From contig JBHGAV010000052.1 in NCBI GenBank assembly GCA_041946685.1, positions 1 to 30,342 on the forward strand: 30,342 nt of DNA, in the 5' to 3' direction. This stretch comes from JBHGAV01 sp041946685 (lineage in GTDB: Bacteria; Acidobacteriota; Terriglobia; Bryobacterales; Bryobacteraceae). The first letter of the stretch is position 1; each line of letters starts with the position of its first letter. A model generated the notes under the pieces. It did no database searches. It was not told where the DNA came from and saw only the letters and a list, made by a program, of their open reading frames with translations. Positions 8,608-16,551 of the stretch are shown here, piece by piece. The translations under genes were made by a program, and so were the position numbers.

Positions 8608-9831
8608 GTGAGTCTATCGAGACTGAACACAAGCGCATGTACTTTGCTCATTCTTGTCGCGGGGGCAGCGATGGCGCAGCCACCGCAGCCGCCCGGGCCG
8701 GGCGCGGAGCGTGGCGGAGCGCCGCCGCGCATCGTCTCTCCGGAGGTGCTGCCCGATGGCCGGGTCACGTTCCGGCTGCGCGCGCCTGGCGCAAGCGAAG
8801 TGGTGGTGAACGGCAACTGGCCGGATGGACGCGGCCTGAAGATGACCAAGGACGCGGACGGCGTCTGGAGCGTCACCACTGCGCCGGTGCCGCCCGAGAT
8901 CTGGACGTACACCTTCTCGGTAAACGGCGTGGCCATGCTCGATCCCGGCAACATGCGCGTGGTCCGGGACACCGCGCCGCGCATGAACGCGCTGCTGGTG
9001 CCGGGCCCCGCCACCGCCCCCTTTGAGCCGGCGAAGGTCCCGCGCGGGACGCTTTCCGCCGTCTGGTACCCCTCGCCGGTGACCAAGGCCGACCGCCGCA
9101 TGATGGTCTACACGCCGCCCGGCTATGAGACCTCCACCGTGAAGTACCCGGTGCTGTATCTGTTCCATGGAGGCTCCGGGCACGAGGAGACCTGGACCCT
9201 GATGGGCCTTACCAACGTGGCGATGGACAACCTGATCGCGCAGGGCAAGGTGAAGCCCATGATCGTGGTGATGCCGAACGCCAACTGGAACGACGCGGCG
9301 GTGCCCGGCGAGCCCGCGCCGCCATCGCCGGCGCCTCCGGCACGCGGCGGGCAGCCTGGGGCGGGCGGCGGGCAGAACTACTCGCAGGCCGAGGATGACA
9401 TCGTGAACGGCGAGATCCGCTACATCGAGTCGCACTACCGCGCCCTGACGGGCCGCGAGAACCGCGCCATCGCGGGCCTGTCGATGGGTGGCGGCATCGC
9501 CATCAACGTGGGCTTGAAGCGCATGGACCTGTTCGCTTACGTGGGCGAGTTCAGCAGCGGCATGTTCGGCGGCGTGGGCGGCTACGCGCCCTTCGACGTC
9601 GAGAAGATCTCGCCGGGCTTTCTGAAGGACCCCGCGGCCACCAACAAGCGGCTCAAGGCGCTGTACTTCTCCTGCGGGACCGAAGACCCCCGCATGCCGT
9701 TCCAGAACAAGGCGGCGGAGGGACTCAAGAGCAAGGGCATCGCTCTCACCTTCAAGAGTTTTCCCGGCGCGCACGAATGGCGGGTGTGGCGCAATTCGCT
9801 GGTGGACTTCGCCCCCATGCTTTTCCGCTAG
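8608..9831 (+). CDS. Secreted esterase D family protein with N-terminal E-set domain
   Basis: The GTG at 8608 is the likely start: GGAGG lies seven bases upstream and a signal peptide follows at once (1-23, ending AAMAQ). The 407-residue product repeats the architecture of the paralogue at 5853-7016: an E-set/CBM48-like domain (about 42-115), then an esterase D (PF00756) hydrolase. Here the catalytic machinery is complete: YPVLYLFHGG for the oxyanion hole, GLSMGG with S292, D360 and H389. Such proteins include feruloyl and acetyl-xylan esterases of the CE1 group and other carboxylesterases, acting outside the cytoplasm. A proline/glycine-rich insert lies at about 235-256. The DUF362-like gene follows 72 bases downstream. 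Confidence 0.88.
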   Translation: MSLSRLNTSACTLLILVAGAAMAQPPQPPGPGAERGGAPPRIVSPEVLPDGRVTFRLRAPGASEVVVNGNWPDGRGLKMTKDADGVWSVTTAPVPPEIWTYTFSVNGVAMLDPGNMRVVRDTAPRMNALLVPGPATAPFEPAKVPRGTLSAVWYPSPVTKADRRMMVYTPPGYETSTVKYPVLYLFHGGSGHEETWTLMGLTNVAMDNLIAQGKVKPMIVVMPNANWNDAAVPGEPAPPSPAPPARGGQPGAGGGQNYSQAEDDIVNGEIRYIESHYRALTGRENRAIAGLSMGGGIAINVGLKRMDLFAYVGEFSSGMFGGVGGYAPFDVEKISPGFLKDPAATNKRLKALYFSCGTEDPRMPFQNKAAEGLKSKGIALTFKSFPGAHEWRVWRNSLVDFAPMLFR

Positions 9832-9903
9832 CAGTGTACAATTGCGAGTAACGGATCTGGCGCTTCGGGTAGCAGCAGTACGACTTAATCAAGAGGTCTG
9901 ATC

Positions 9904-11394
9904 ATGGAAGACAGCAAGAACGTTTCGAGGCGGCGCGTACTCGCCGCTACCGTGGCTGCGAGTTGTTGGGGCGGCTTGCCCGGCCACGCCTGGCCCGCGC
10001 CGCAGCGCGCGCCGGGTGCTGCTCCAGGCTATGGACCGGGCCCCGCTCCGGAAGACCGGAAAGGCCCGCCTCAATTCGACGCCCGCGGCCAAAACCAGAC
10101 GGCGGCGGCTGCCTGGAATCCGAGCGAGGGTCCCAACAAGCCGATCGGCGAGGCCAGGGGCATTCACCCCGGGCGAGTCGTGTGGGTCCACAATCCCAAA
10201 GTAGCTACCTGGGATGGAGAGACGGACCACATGCGGGTCATAAAGGCCACGGGCGAGTGGTGGGACGACGAGAACTGCAACCAGGATATCTGCACCGAGA
10301 TGGTATCCAGCGCGGTGAAGTCGCTTGCCGGGGACCGGTCGGAGAAGAAGTCCTGGGAGTTGATTTTTAAGTACTTCAATGACACCCACGGCTTTGGCAA
10401 CAGCGGTTACAAGCCCGGCGAGAAGATCGCCATCAAGGTGAACTTCAACAACGACCGCTCCAATACGCAGCCGTGGACACCCGGGCGGGGCATGCCAAGC
10501 CCGCAGGTGCTGCAAGCATTCCTCCGTCAGTTGGTTCAGAACGCCGGCGTTCCGGGCGAGGACATCACCGTGTTCGATGCCGCTTCAGGGCGGTTCATCA
10601 GCGACCCCGTCTACAAGCGCATCATGTCCGACCCGGACCCGAGGATGCACAAGATCCACTTCCAGGTGAATCCTCCCATGGCGGCAAATGGCCGCGAGCC
10701 GGTCGAGCCGGACGAGACCGATCCGATCAAGTTCTCTGATCCGAAGGTGGGGGTCTGCTTTCAGCCCAAGTGCGTTGTGGCGGCGAAGTATCGCATCAGC
10801 TACGCCTTGCTCCGCGCGCACGAGACCTGCGGCATAACCTGCTGTACGAAGAACAACAACGGATCGATCTACTGGCCGGCTTCGAACTATTGGGGGCCGC
10901 GCGTTTACCACGAGTTCATTTACAAGACCAGGGGCCTGCCGGCGTACAGCGCATTCGTGGACATCCTGGCGCATAGGCAAATCGGGGGCAAGGACCTCGT
11001 CAACTTCATTGACGGCCTCTACTCCGCCGAGCAGAGCGAGACCAACGTGGTGCGGTGGAAGTCGCTCGGTAACCACTGGACTAGCAGCGTTCTCATGTCG
11101 CAGGACCCGATCGCGATCGATTCGGTGGCGCTCGATTTCATTCGAAACGAGCCGAACGAGTTCGGCGTGCATTCGCTGTTCCGCGGCGAGCAGGGTCATG
11201 CGGACAACTGGATGCACGAAGCGGCCTTGATCGGCAACGCGCCTTCGGGCACCAGGTACGATCCGGAGCAGGACGGCTCAATCTACACCAGGAGCCTCGG
11301 CGTTCACGAGCACTGGAACAACCCCACGGAAAGGAAGTACTCCCGGAATCTCGGCAAGAGGGAAGGCATCGAACTGGTCTCCGTGAAGGCGTAG
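9904..11394 (+). CDS. Tat-exported DUF362-like protein, copy 1
   Basis: The 496-residue protein begins with a twin-arginine signal (SRRRVLAA, residues 8-15), so it should be exported folded, possibly with a cofactor. The body resembles the DUF362 family (PF04015), including KIAIKVNFNNDRSNTQP, a segment with TCGITCCTKNNNG, and the closing motif HEHWNNP. Several cysteines are conserved with the two copies at 18648-21476. The biochemical role of this group is unknown; some DUF362 proteins carry Fe-S clusters, but no ferredoxin-type CxxCxxC motif is seen here. AAGAGG precedes the ATG, and a TACAAT at 9837-9842 could be its -10 box. Compared with the other copies it has a longer proline-rich stretch after the signal. 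Confidence 0.8.
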   Translation: MEDSKNVSRRRVLAATVAASCWGGLPGHAWPAPQRAPGAAPGYGPGPAPEDRKGPPQFDARGQNQTAAAAWNPSEGPNKPIGEARGIHPGRVVWVHNPKVATWDGETDHMRVIKATGEWWDDENCNQDICTEMVSSAVKSLAGDRSEKKSWELIFKYFNDTHGFGNSGYKPGEKIAIKVNFNNDRSNTQPWTPGRGMPSPQVLQAFLRQLVQNAGVPGEDITVFDAASGRFISDPVYKRIMSDPDPRMHKIHFQVNPPMAANGREPVEPDETDPIKFSDPKVGVCFQPKCVVAAKYRISYALLRAHETCGITCCTKNNNGSIYWPASNYWGPRVYHEFIYKTRGLPAYSAFVDILAHRQIGGKDLVNFIDGLYSAEQSETNVVRWKSLGNHWTSSVLMSQDPIAIDSVALDFIRNEPNEFGVHSLFRGEQGHADNWMHEAALIGNAPSGTRYDPEQDGSIYTRSLGVHEHWNNPTERKYSRNLGKREGIELVSVKA

Positions 11395-11490
11395 CAGGAT
11401 CGGCCTCCCGGCGCTACCTGCGGCCGCGCAATTGGCCAGTTCAGGAATGCTGTGTCCACCCCGCTCCACGGGCGCATCCCGATGCCGCTG

Positions 11491-11508
11491 CACGACTCGC
11501 GGGTCGTG
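11491..11508. other. Short hairpin in a gene-free stretch
   Basis: In the 259 bases between the DUF362-like gene and vapB I see no gene or RNA gene. CACGAC and GTCGTG form a six-pair stem with a six-base loop. No T-run follows, so it is not a typical terminator. Confidence 0.25.
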
Positions 11509-11641
11509 TTGCCTGGAATCAGCCGCAGCGCTCTATTACCAAAGGAAGCCAATCTGTCATTAGGGCCTTCCATATGAATTATTTAAGAGCATGGCGCACC
11601 GCTCCTTCCGGCTTCGCTTCGGCGCTTCAGTGTTTTCGTGT

Positions 11642-11647
11642 TACACT
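11642..11647 (+). promoter_or_regulatory. -10-like box directly before vapB
   Basis: TACACT lies six bases before the GTG at 11654 and there is no Shine-Dalgarno sequence. If this is the -10 box, transcription would begin at or next to the start codon and the antitoxin mRNA would be leaderless. Confidence 0.35.
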
Positions 11648-11653
11648 GGAATC

Positions 11654-11884
11654 GTGTTGAAGAACATCACCATCACCGTCAGTCAGGAGACAGCCCTCTG
11701 GGCCAGGAAGAAGGCCGCCGAGGAGAATACCTCGGTCTCCAAACTCGTCGGCCGCATGCTCGAGGAGCAGATGCGCGCCAGCGACGAATACTGGCGTGCT
11801 TACCGCCAGTGGAAAGGCATCCGGGGCACTGGTACGGGCGCCGCCAATCGTTTCAGCCGGGAAGAGGTCCATGCCCGTAGTTGA
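11654..11884 (+). CDS. vapB: VapB-like antitoxin
   Basis: The 76-residue product starts with a short beta strand (NITITV, residues 4-9) followed by a helix-turn-helix arrangement (ALWARKKAAEENTSVSKLVGRML), the pattern of ribbon-helix-helix antitoxins that bind their own promoter as dimers. The C-terminal part is charged and probably wraps the toxin. The GTG at 11654 is preferred over an ATG at 11591, which would add 21 residues unlike the family. Its last 14 bases overlap the toxin gene, as is usual for antitoxin-toxin operons. Confidence 0.75.
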   Translation: MLKNITITVSQETALWARKKAAEENTSVSKLVGRMLEEQMRASDEYWRAYRQWKGIRGTGTGAANRFSREEVHARS

Positions 11885-12350
11885 CCGTTTCTTCGTTGAC
11901 ACGAATCTCCTGCTCTACTCGGTCGATCGCTCCGAGCCGGTGAAGCGCGGTCAAGCTCGTCGCTGGCTCTCCTCTCTGTGGGGCCATGCCGCCGGTCGTC
12001 TCAGTTGGCAGGTGCTGCACGAGTTCTACTTCAACGCGGAGCGCAAGATGGGTCTCGATTCCGCCTCCGCTCGGAGAATGGTCGAGTCGCTGGCCCAGTG
12101 GAAACCCGTGGAGGCCGGGCTGGGGCTGATTCAGCGCGGCTGGCATTGGAGCGATTGCGCGCAGCTCTCTTTCTGGGACAGCCTCATTGTGGCCGCCGCT
12201 GAGCGAGCCGGCTGCGCGTGCCTGCTGAGCGAGGACTTCCAGGATGGCCGCCGGTTTGATACTGTCACAGTGGTGAACCCTTTCACCCATGACCCCGGGA
12301 GTCTAGGCTTGCCGTCTCACCGCGCCCTTCCAAGGGAGGAAATCTCATGA
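11871..12350 (+). CDS. vapC: VapC-like PIN-domain toxin
   Basis: The 159-residue protein has the acidic residues of PIN-domain ribonucleases in order: D10 (FVDTN), E51 (LHEF), D103 (FWDSLIVAAA) and D122 or D125 (SEDFQDG). VapC toxins cut RNA, often tRNA or rRNA, with Mg2+ or Mn2+ when released from VapB. The ATG at 11871 follows GGAAGAGG and is supported by the PIN motif beginning seven residues later. It overlaps the antitoxin by 14 bases and its stop overlaps the ATG of the GH5-like gene (ATGA, four bases), so the hydrolase may be translationally coupled to it. The family is clear. Confidence 0.85.
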   Translation: MPVVDRFFVDTNLLLYSVDRSEPVKRGQARRWLSSLWGHAAGRLSWQVLHEFYFNAERKMGLDSASARRMVESLAQWKPVEAGLGLIQRGWHWSDCAQLSFWDSLIVAAAERAGCACLLSEDFQDGRRFDTVTVVNPFTHDPGSLGLPSHRALPREEIS

Positions 12351-13540
12351 GAGCAATCGTCGCCTTGAACCTCGCCCTACTCTGCTGGCACCCTGCGCTG
12401 CTGGCCCAGCGCAGGGTGCCAGCGGACCTGTCGGCCGTGCGCGGCTCCAACTACCGCGCCATCTTCGCCAAGGACACGCTCGACCATTGGCTGAATTACA
12501 ACCCAGCCGACACCGAGCGCGACCTGAACTACGCCAAGCGTCTCAACCTGAACCAGGTGCGCGTCTTCATCGCTTATGAAGCCTGGCTCAAGGACAAGCC
12601 GCTCTTTCGCAAGAACCTCCAGCAACTGGCTCGCGCTTGCCGCGAGCGCGGCATAGGCCTTATGCCCGTGGTCTGGGGCTACACCGAGGAGATGATCTTC
12701 CAGGACTCGGCCCGACCCCTGGCCCGCGAGTTCGCCGTGGACCTGGTGGCCGCGATCGGCAAGGAGCCAGCGCTGGCCTTCTGGGACGTCAGCAACGAGC
12801 CGGACTGGCCGCCCACACCACCGGACCGCGTCAAGCGCCGGATGGAGCTAGCCCGTTACATGGCCGGCGTCTTCCGCGAATTGGACCCCGTCACCCCCGT
12901 GACCGTGGGTTGCGCCCTCATGCCATGCACGGAGCAGCTTGCCGATGCCGTGGACGTTCTCTCCTACCACGACTATTTGCAGACCAGGAACCAGATTCGT
13001 GACACCATCGCACGGGCCAAGGCGCTGTCCGCCAAGACCAGGAAACCCATCTTCAACACCGAGCTCGGCTGCATCGGCCGCGCCAATCCTTACGACATCA
13101 CGCTCCAGGAGCACATGGATGCCGGCGTGGGCTGGTACATCTGGGAGCTGATGATCACGCGTCGCTGGGGCGACGTGCACGGTGTGTTCTACGCCGACGG
13201 CTCGGTGCGGGACCCGTCCATCGCCGCCGCCATGCTGGGCTTCTTTCGCAATCGCGGGTCCGACGTGGTTCTGGAGAATCCCGACCGGGAGGAATGGGTC
13301 ACGAGGGCGATAGCCAACGCCAGGCGCTGGATCGACACCCCGCAGGCCAGTTGGCAGGAGGGACTGGATGCCGCCGAGACCGCAGCCCACATGCTGGAGG
13401 GGGCGCAGTTGGTCCCCATGCGCGAGCCCCCCACCCGGCAGGTGGACCGGCTGCGCGGAGGCGCCCCCGACCCGGCCGCCTTGCGCGCCCTCCTGCTCGG
13501 TTACATCCAGGCCCTGGAACCGTATCAAAACAAAAGGTAG
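12347..13540 (+). CDS. Secreted GH5-like glycoside hydrolase
   Basis: The 397-residue product has a signal peptide (about 1-21, ending LLAQ) and a TIM-barrel pattern of clan GH-A, closest in appearance to GH5. The proton-donor glutamate is probably E151 in WDVSNEPDW, and the nucleophile E239 in FNTELGC. It would act on beta-linked polysaccharide outside the cytoplasm; the substrate is not evident. The C-terminal 100 residues are helical and poorly defined. Its ATG lies within the stop of vapC, an unusual neighbour for a secreted hydrolase, and its signal-peptide codons contain a perfect 16-bp inverted repeat (12384-12423). The clan call is firm; the family number is less sure. Confidence 0.8.
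   Translation: MRAIVALNLALLCWHPALLAQRRVPADLSAVRGSNYRAIFAKDTLDHWLNYNPADTERDLNYAKRLNLNQVRVFIAYEAWLKDKPLFRKNLQQLARACRERGIGLMPVVWGYTEEMIFQDSARPLAREFAVDLVAAIGKEPALAFWDVSNEPDWPPTPPDRVKRRMELARYMAGVFRELDPVTPVTVGCALMPCTEQLADAVDVLSYHDYLQTRNQIRDTIARAKALSAKTRKPIFNTELGCIGRANPYDITLQEHMDAGVGWYIWELMITRRWGDVHGVFYADGSVRDPSIAAAMLGFFRNRGSDVVLENPDREEWVTRAIANARRWIDTPQASWQEGLDAAETAAHMLEGAQLVPMREPPTRQVDRLRGGAPDPAALRALLLGYIQALEPYQNKR
12384..12423. repeat. Perfect 16-bp inverted repeat inside the GH5-like gene
   Basis: GCTGGCACCCTGCGCT (12384-12399) and AGCGCAGGGTGCCAGC (12408-12423) are exact reverse complements with an eight-base loop. The structure covers codons 13-26, the end of the signal peptide. The RNA hairpin would be very stable so close to the start codon. 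Confidence 0.85.
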
Positions 13541-13562
13541 GCGCCGGCCGCCCCCCCGGCAG

Positions 13563-13591
13563 TTGCGGCGCGCCGCGATCATCGCTAGAAT
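13563..13591 (+). promoter_or_regulatory. Sigma-70-type promoter of acpP-fabF
   Basis: TTGCGG (13563-13568) and TAGAAT (13586-13591) are separated by 17 bases and end 31 bases before the acpP ATG, which has GGAGG at 13614-13618. Position and spacing fit a housekeeping promoter. Confidence 0.6.
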
Positions 13592-13622
13592 CATTGAGTT
13601 TGCGGACATCTGTGGAGGATTC

Positions 13623-13862
13623 ATGTCAGTTGAGCAGAAGGTGAAGCAGATTATCGTCGAACAGTTGGGCGTCGACGAGGGCCAGGTTGACCGGAGCGCC
13701 TCGTTCGTGGATGACTTGGGCGCGGATTCGCTCGACCTCGTGGAGCTGGTCATGGCTTTTGAGGAGGCCTTCGAGCTGGACATTCCGGACGAAGATGCCG
13801 AGAAGATCGCCACCGTCAAGGACGCGATCGAATACATCGAGGCCAAGTCCGCTAAGAAATAG
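13623..13862 (+). CDS. acpP: Acyl carrier protein
   Basis: The 79-residue acidic protein has the acyl carrier protein signature GADSLDLVELVM; S36 is the attachment site for 4'-phosphopantetheine. It carries growing acyl chains in type II fatty acid synthesis in the cytoplasm. Length and sequence are close to standard AcpP, and fabF follows 46 bases downstream, the common bacterial order. GGAGG sits four bases before the ATG. The call is firm. Confidence 0.97.
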   Translation: MSVEQKVKQIIVEQLGVDEGQVDRSASFVDDLGADSLDLVELVMAFEEAFELDIPDEDAEKIATVKDAIEYIEAKSAKK

Positions 13863-13908
13863 CGGAGCCCGCAAATCAAGTCAGCTTTCTTCTCGGGGGG
13901 TTCAGATC

Positions 13909-15150
13909 TTGTCGCGAAGAGTCGTAATCACAGGCGTCGGCCTGGTGTCCTCGGTGGGCATCGGGACCGAGGCGTGCTGGAAGGCCATCCTTGCCGGCCG
14001 CAACGGCATCTCCCGCATCACCGCTTTCGATGCCTCGGAGTTTGCCAGCCAGATCGCCGGCGAGGTCCGGGATTTCCGGCCGGAGGATTACATCGAGCGC
14101 AAGGAAATCAAGAAGATGGGCCGCTTCATACAGTTCGCGATCGCGGCCTCCGACTTCGCGATGACCATGGCGAACCTCAAACTGACGCCCGATGACGCCG
14201 AGCGCGCCGGGGTTTACATCGGGAGCGGAATCGGCGGGTTCGAGGTCATCGAGAGGGAACACAAGAACCTGCTGGAAAGGGGGCCCGGCCGCATCTCGCC
14301 CTTCTTCATCCCGGCGACCATCATCAACCTGGCTTCCGGATACGTCTCCATCCGGACGGGAGCCAAGGGGCCCAACTCGGCGACCGCCACCGCCTGCACG
14401 ACGAGCGCTCACGCCATCGGCGACTCGTTCCGGCTGATCCAGCACGGCGACGCCGATGTCATGATCTGCGGCGGCAGCGAGGCGCCTATTTGTCCCATGG
14501 GCATCGGCGGCTTCGCGGCGATGAGGGCTCTCTCCACCCGGAACCACGAGCCGGAAAAGGCCAGCCGTCCTTGGGACAAGCAGCGCGACGGCTTCGTCGT
14601 CGGCGAGGGTTCAGGACTGCTGGTGCTGGAGGAGATGGAGCGCGCCAAGCGCCGGGGAGCGCCTATTGTCGCGGAAATTGTGGGCTACGGGATGAGCGGG
14701 GACTCCTACCACATCACCGCTCCGTCCGAGGACGGAGACGGGGCGTACCGTGTGATGCGCAACGCCCTCCAGGACGCCGGGATTCGGCCCGAACAAATCG
14801 ACTACATCAACGCGCACGGCACTTCCACCGAGCTCGGCGACAAGGCGGAGACCCTGGCCGTGAAGCGCACCTTCGGCGAGCACGCTTACAAGCTGGCCAT
14901 CAGCTCCACCAAGTCGATGGTTGGGCACGTGCTGGGAGGCGCGGGAGGAATCGAGACCGGCGTCACCGCCCTGGCGATTCGCGACCAGATTGCGCCTCCT
15001 ACCATCAATTACGAATTCCCCGACCCAGACTGCGACCTGGACTACGTCCCCAACCGGGCGCGGCCCATGAAGATCGAGTACGCTTTGTCCAATTCGTTCG
15101 GGTTCGGCGGCACCAACGGCTGCTTGATACTGAAGCGCTACGCGGGTTGA
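13909..15150 (+). CDS. fabF: 3-oxoacyl-ACP synthase II (KAS II)
   Basis: The 413-residue condensing enzyme has the full Cys-His-His triad at the positions usual for FabF: C163 in ATACTTSAHA, H303 in NAHGTSTELGD and H340 in KSMVGHVLGGAGG. It extends acyl-ACP by decarboxylative condensation with malonyl-ACP. The TTG at 13909 is chosen because six G residues (13895-13900) lie eight bases upstream and the family's RRVVITGVG start follows directly. It shares the acpP promoter. Confidence 0.96.
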   Translation: MSRRVVITGVGLVSSVGIGTEACWKAILAGRNGISRITAFDASEFASQIAGEVRDFRPEDYIERKEIKKMGRFIQFAIAASDFAMTMANLKLTPDDAERAGVYIGSGIGGFEVIEREHKNLLERGPGRISPFFIPATIINLASGYVSIRTGAKGPNSATATACTTSAHAIGDSFRLIQHGDADVMICGGSEAPICPMGIGGFAAMRALSTRNHEPEKASRPWDKQRDGFVVGEGSGLLVLEEMERAKRRGAPIVAEIVGYGMSGDSYHITAPSEDGDGAYRVMRNALQDAGIRPEQIDYINAHGTSTELGDKAETLAVKRTFGEHAYKLAISSTKSMVGHVLGGAGGIETGVTALAIRDQIAPPTINYEFPDPDCDLDYVPNRARPMKIEYALSNSFGFGGTNGCLILKRYAG

Positions 15151-15154
15151 CTGC

Positions 15155-15700
15155 ATGCATTTTCGCCGGCTTGCTTCCCTCGCACTGGGCGGATGGCTCG
15201 CAGGCTGCGCTCTGCTGCTCGCTCTCACGGGACAGAACATCCGTGCCGTAGACAGCCTGATCCGGACTCCGGCCAGGACCGCGGTCGAGTCCATGGTCAA
15301 GATGCAGGAAGCCGATGTGCGCATCCTGATGAACTACCACGCCGACTCCGTGAACCAGTGGGCATATGACGTCTGGGAAATCGCCCAGCTCTTTCTGGGG
15401 CCGGCCGTGTTGCTGGGCCTTTTTCTTTCGGCGGGCAGCAAGCGCTACATCATGATCCCATGCCTGCTGATGATCGGGTTGGTCGTTTTTCAGCATTGGT
15501 TCGCGTCTCCCCAGAGGAACAGACTGGCCGCCACTGCGGTTTTCGTGCAGCCGGATCAGGTGTCGGTCGAGCGTGACCGGTTGCGATCGATCGAGACCGC
15601 CTATACCACCATGGAAGGCATCAAGCTCGGCGTGGGATTCCTGTTGGCCTGGGGGCTCCTAAAGCGCGGCAGGCGGCGCCGCGAGTCCGACATCGACTGA
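15155..15700 (+). CDS. Four-helix membrane protein of unknown function
   Basis: The 181-residue product has hydrophobic segments at about residues 8-28, 74-94, 97-115 and 151-170, with an extracytoplasmic-looking segment between the first two. The layout resembles DUF4149-type small membrane proteins, but I see no decisive motif. It starts four bases after the fabF stop and probably shares that operon. Its last 42 bases overlap the convergent BMC vertex gene. Confidence 0.65.
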   Translation: MHFRRLASLALGGWLAGCALLLALTGQNIRAVDSLIRTPARTAVESMVKMQEADVRILMNYHADSVNQWAYDVWEIAQLFLGPAVLLGLFLSAGSKRYIMIPCLLMIGLVVFQHWFASPQRNRLAATAVFVQPDQVSVERDRLRSIETAYTTMEGIKLGVGFLLAWGLLKRGRRRRESDID

Positions 15701-15964
15701 CACGTCGACCCGGTCGACCACGCCGACCACGGCCATGTCCACGGGGGCCTGGGAGAGGCCCACCGACGTGAAGGCCGCGAACCCATCGGTGGTCAGCAGT
15801 ACCCGGTCCCCGATGCCCGCCTGCACGGCATCCAGAGCCACCACGGCGTCTCCGCGGTCTGTGTCGTCCAGGTTCAGGGGCTGGACCAGCAGGATCTTGC
15901 GTCCCTCATGAGTGGGATGCTTCTGCGTTGCCACAACCTCGCCGATCACGCGGCCGATCAGCAC
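15659..15964 (-). CDS. BMC pentameric vertex protein (EutN/CcmL family), third copy
   Basis: The 101-residue protein has the EutN/CcmL (PF03319) pattern: MLIGRVIGEVVATQKHP at the start, the KILLVQPL strand, the VVALDAVQAGIGDRVLLTT central part and the closing VVGVVDRVDV. Such proteins form pentamers that cap the vertices of a bacterial microcompartment shell. The GTG start overlaps the stop of the preceding vertex gene by seven bases, which implies translational coupling. The C-terminal tail (GLAAPPAAL) is longer than in its siblings. It is the last gene of the operon. Confidence 0.92.
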   Translation of the reverse strand: MLIGRVIGEVVATQKHPTHEGRKILLVQPLNLDDTDRGDAVVALDAVQAGIGDRVLLTTDGFAAFTSVGLSQAPVDMAVVGVVDRVDVSVDVGLAAPPAAL

Positions 15965-16239
15965 GATGCGCTCCGTTTGACGTGCAACTCATCCACGATC
16001 GCCACGATCGTGTTGTCGCTGGGGACTTCCTTAGGAAGGAACGCGTAGCTGGCTTCCCTGCCCCGCGTGTAGTAGACCAGCTCGCCGCTGCCGGCGCCGG
16101 TGCAATCGGCGCAGACCAGCGACTTTCCGGTGGCCTTCAACTCCGGCGTGAGCGGCTGGACCACCAGCAGCCGCTGGCTCTCCAGGCCGGGACTCTTCAC
16201 TGTGCACCAGACGCGGCCCACCACTTTGCCCAGAAGCAT
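15958..16239 (-). CDS. BMC pentameric vertex protein (EutN/CcmL family), second copy
   Basis: The 93-residue protein keeps the family start (MLLGKVVGRVWCTVKSP), RLLVVQPL, and the terminal VAIVDEL strand. It is distinctive for two cysteines in SLVCADCTGAGSGELV and a YYTRGREASYAF segment in place of the usual short turn. Its start lies five bases after the stop of the first vertex gene and its end overlaps the third. The paralogues are clearly diverged, so they may occupy different vertices or assembly stages. Confidence 0.92.
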   Translation of the reverse strand: MLLGKVVGRVWCTVKSPGLESQRLLVVQPLTPELKATGKSLVCADCTGAGSGELVYYTRGREASYAFLPKEVPSDNTIVAIVDELHVKRSASC

Positions 16240-16244
16240 GGCGG

Positions 16245-16523
16245 CTACCCCGCGGGCTTGTCCAGATCGAGGCTGTCCACGATCCCCACCACGACCGTAT
16301 CGACCGGCCGGTCCTTGCAGCCTTCCGCCATGCGGGCCGAACTGCCGGAGACGGCGATCACCAGCTCCCGGTTTCCGGCCCCCACCGAGTCCACGGCCAC
16401 CACGTAACCGGCTTCGGGCTTGCCTTCGGGAGACACCGGCTTGAGGATAAGCAGCTTCTTGCCCTCCAGTCGAGGGTCCTTCCGCGTCGCGACAACGGTC
16501 CCTGCCACGCGAGCCAGAATCAT
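16245..16523 (-). CDS. BMC pentameric vertex protein (EutN/CcmL family), first copy
   Basis: The 92-residue protein has the canonical features: MILARVAGTVVATRKDP, KLLILKPV, VVAVDSVGAGNRELVIAVSGSSAR and VVGIVDSLDL. The GAGxxxLV segment and the serine-rich turn are close to typical EutN/CcmL members. It lies 28 bases downstream of the hexameric shell gene. It is the most standard of the three vertex proteins. Confidence 0.94.
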   Translation of the reverse strand: MILARVAGTVVATRKDPRLEGKKLLILKPVSPEGKPEAGYVVAVDSVGAGNRELVIAVSGSSARMAEGCKDRPVDTVVVGIVDSLDLDKPAG

Positions 16524-16551
16524 GATTCCATGACCGGTGCGCCCGGTCTCC

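Noticed and set aside
8614..9774. A 386-codon reverse frame opposite the intact esterase
   Set aside because: It has no recognisable motif and repeated His/Arg/Ala runs; the plus-strand gene has a full catalytic triad.
11395..11653. tRNA or small RNA gene in the gap before vapB
   Set aside because: Short hairpins are present but no cloverleaf, T-arm consensus or CCA end could be found.
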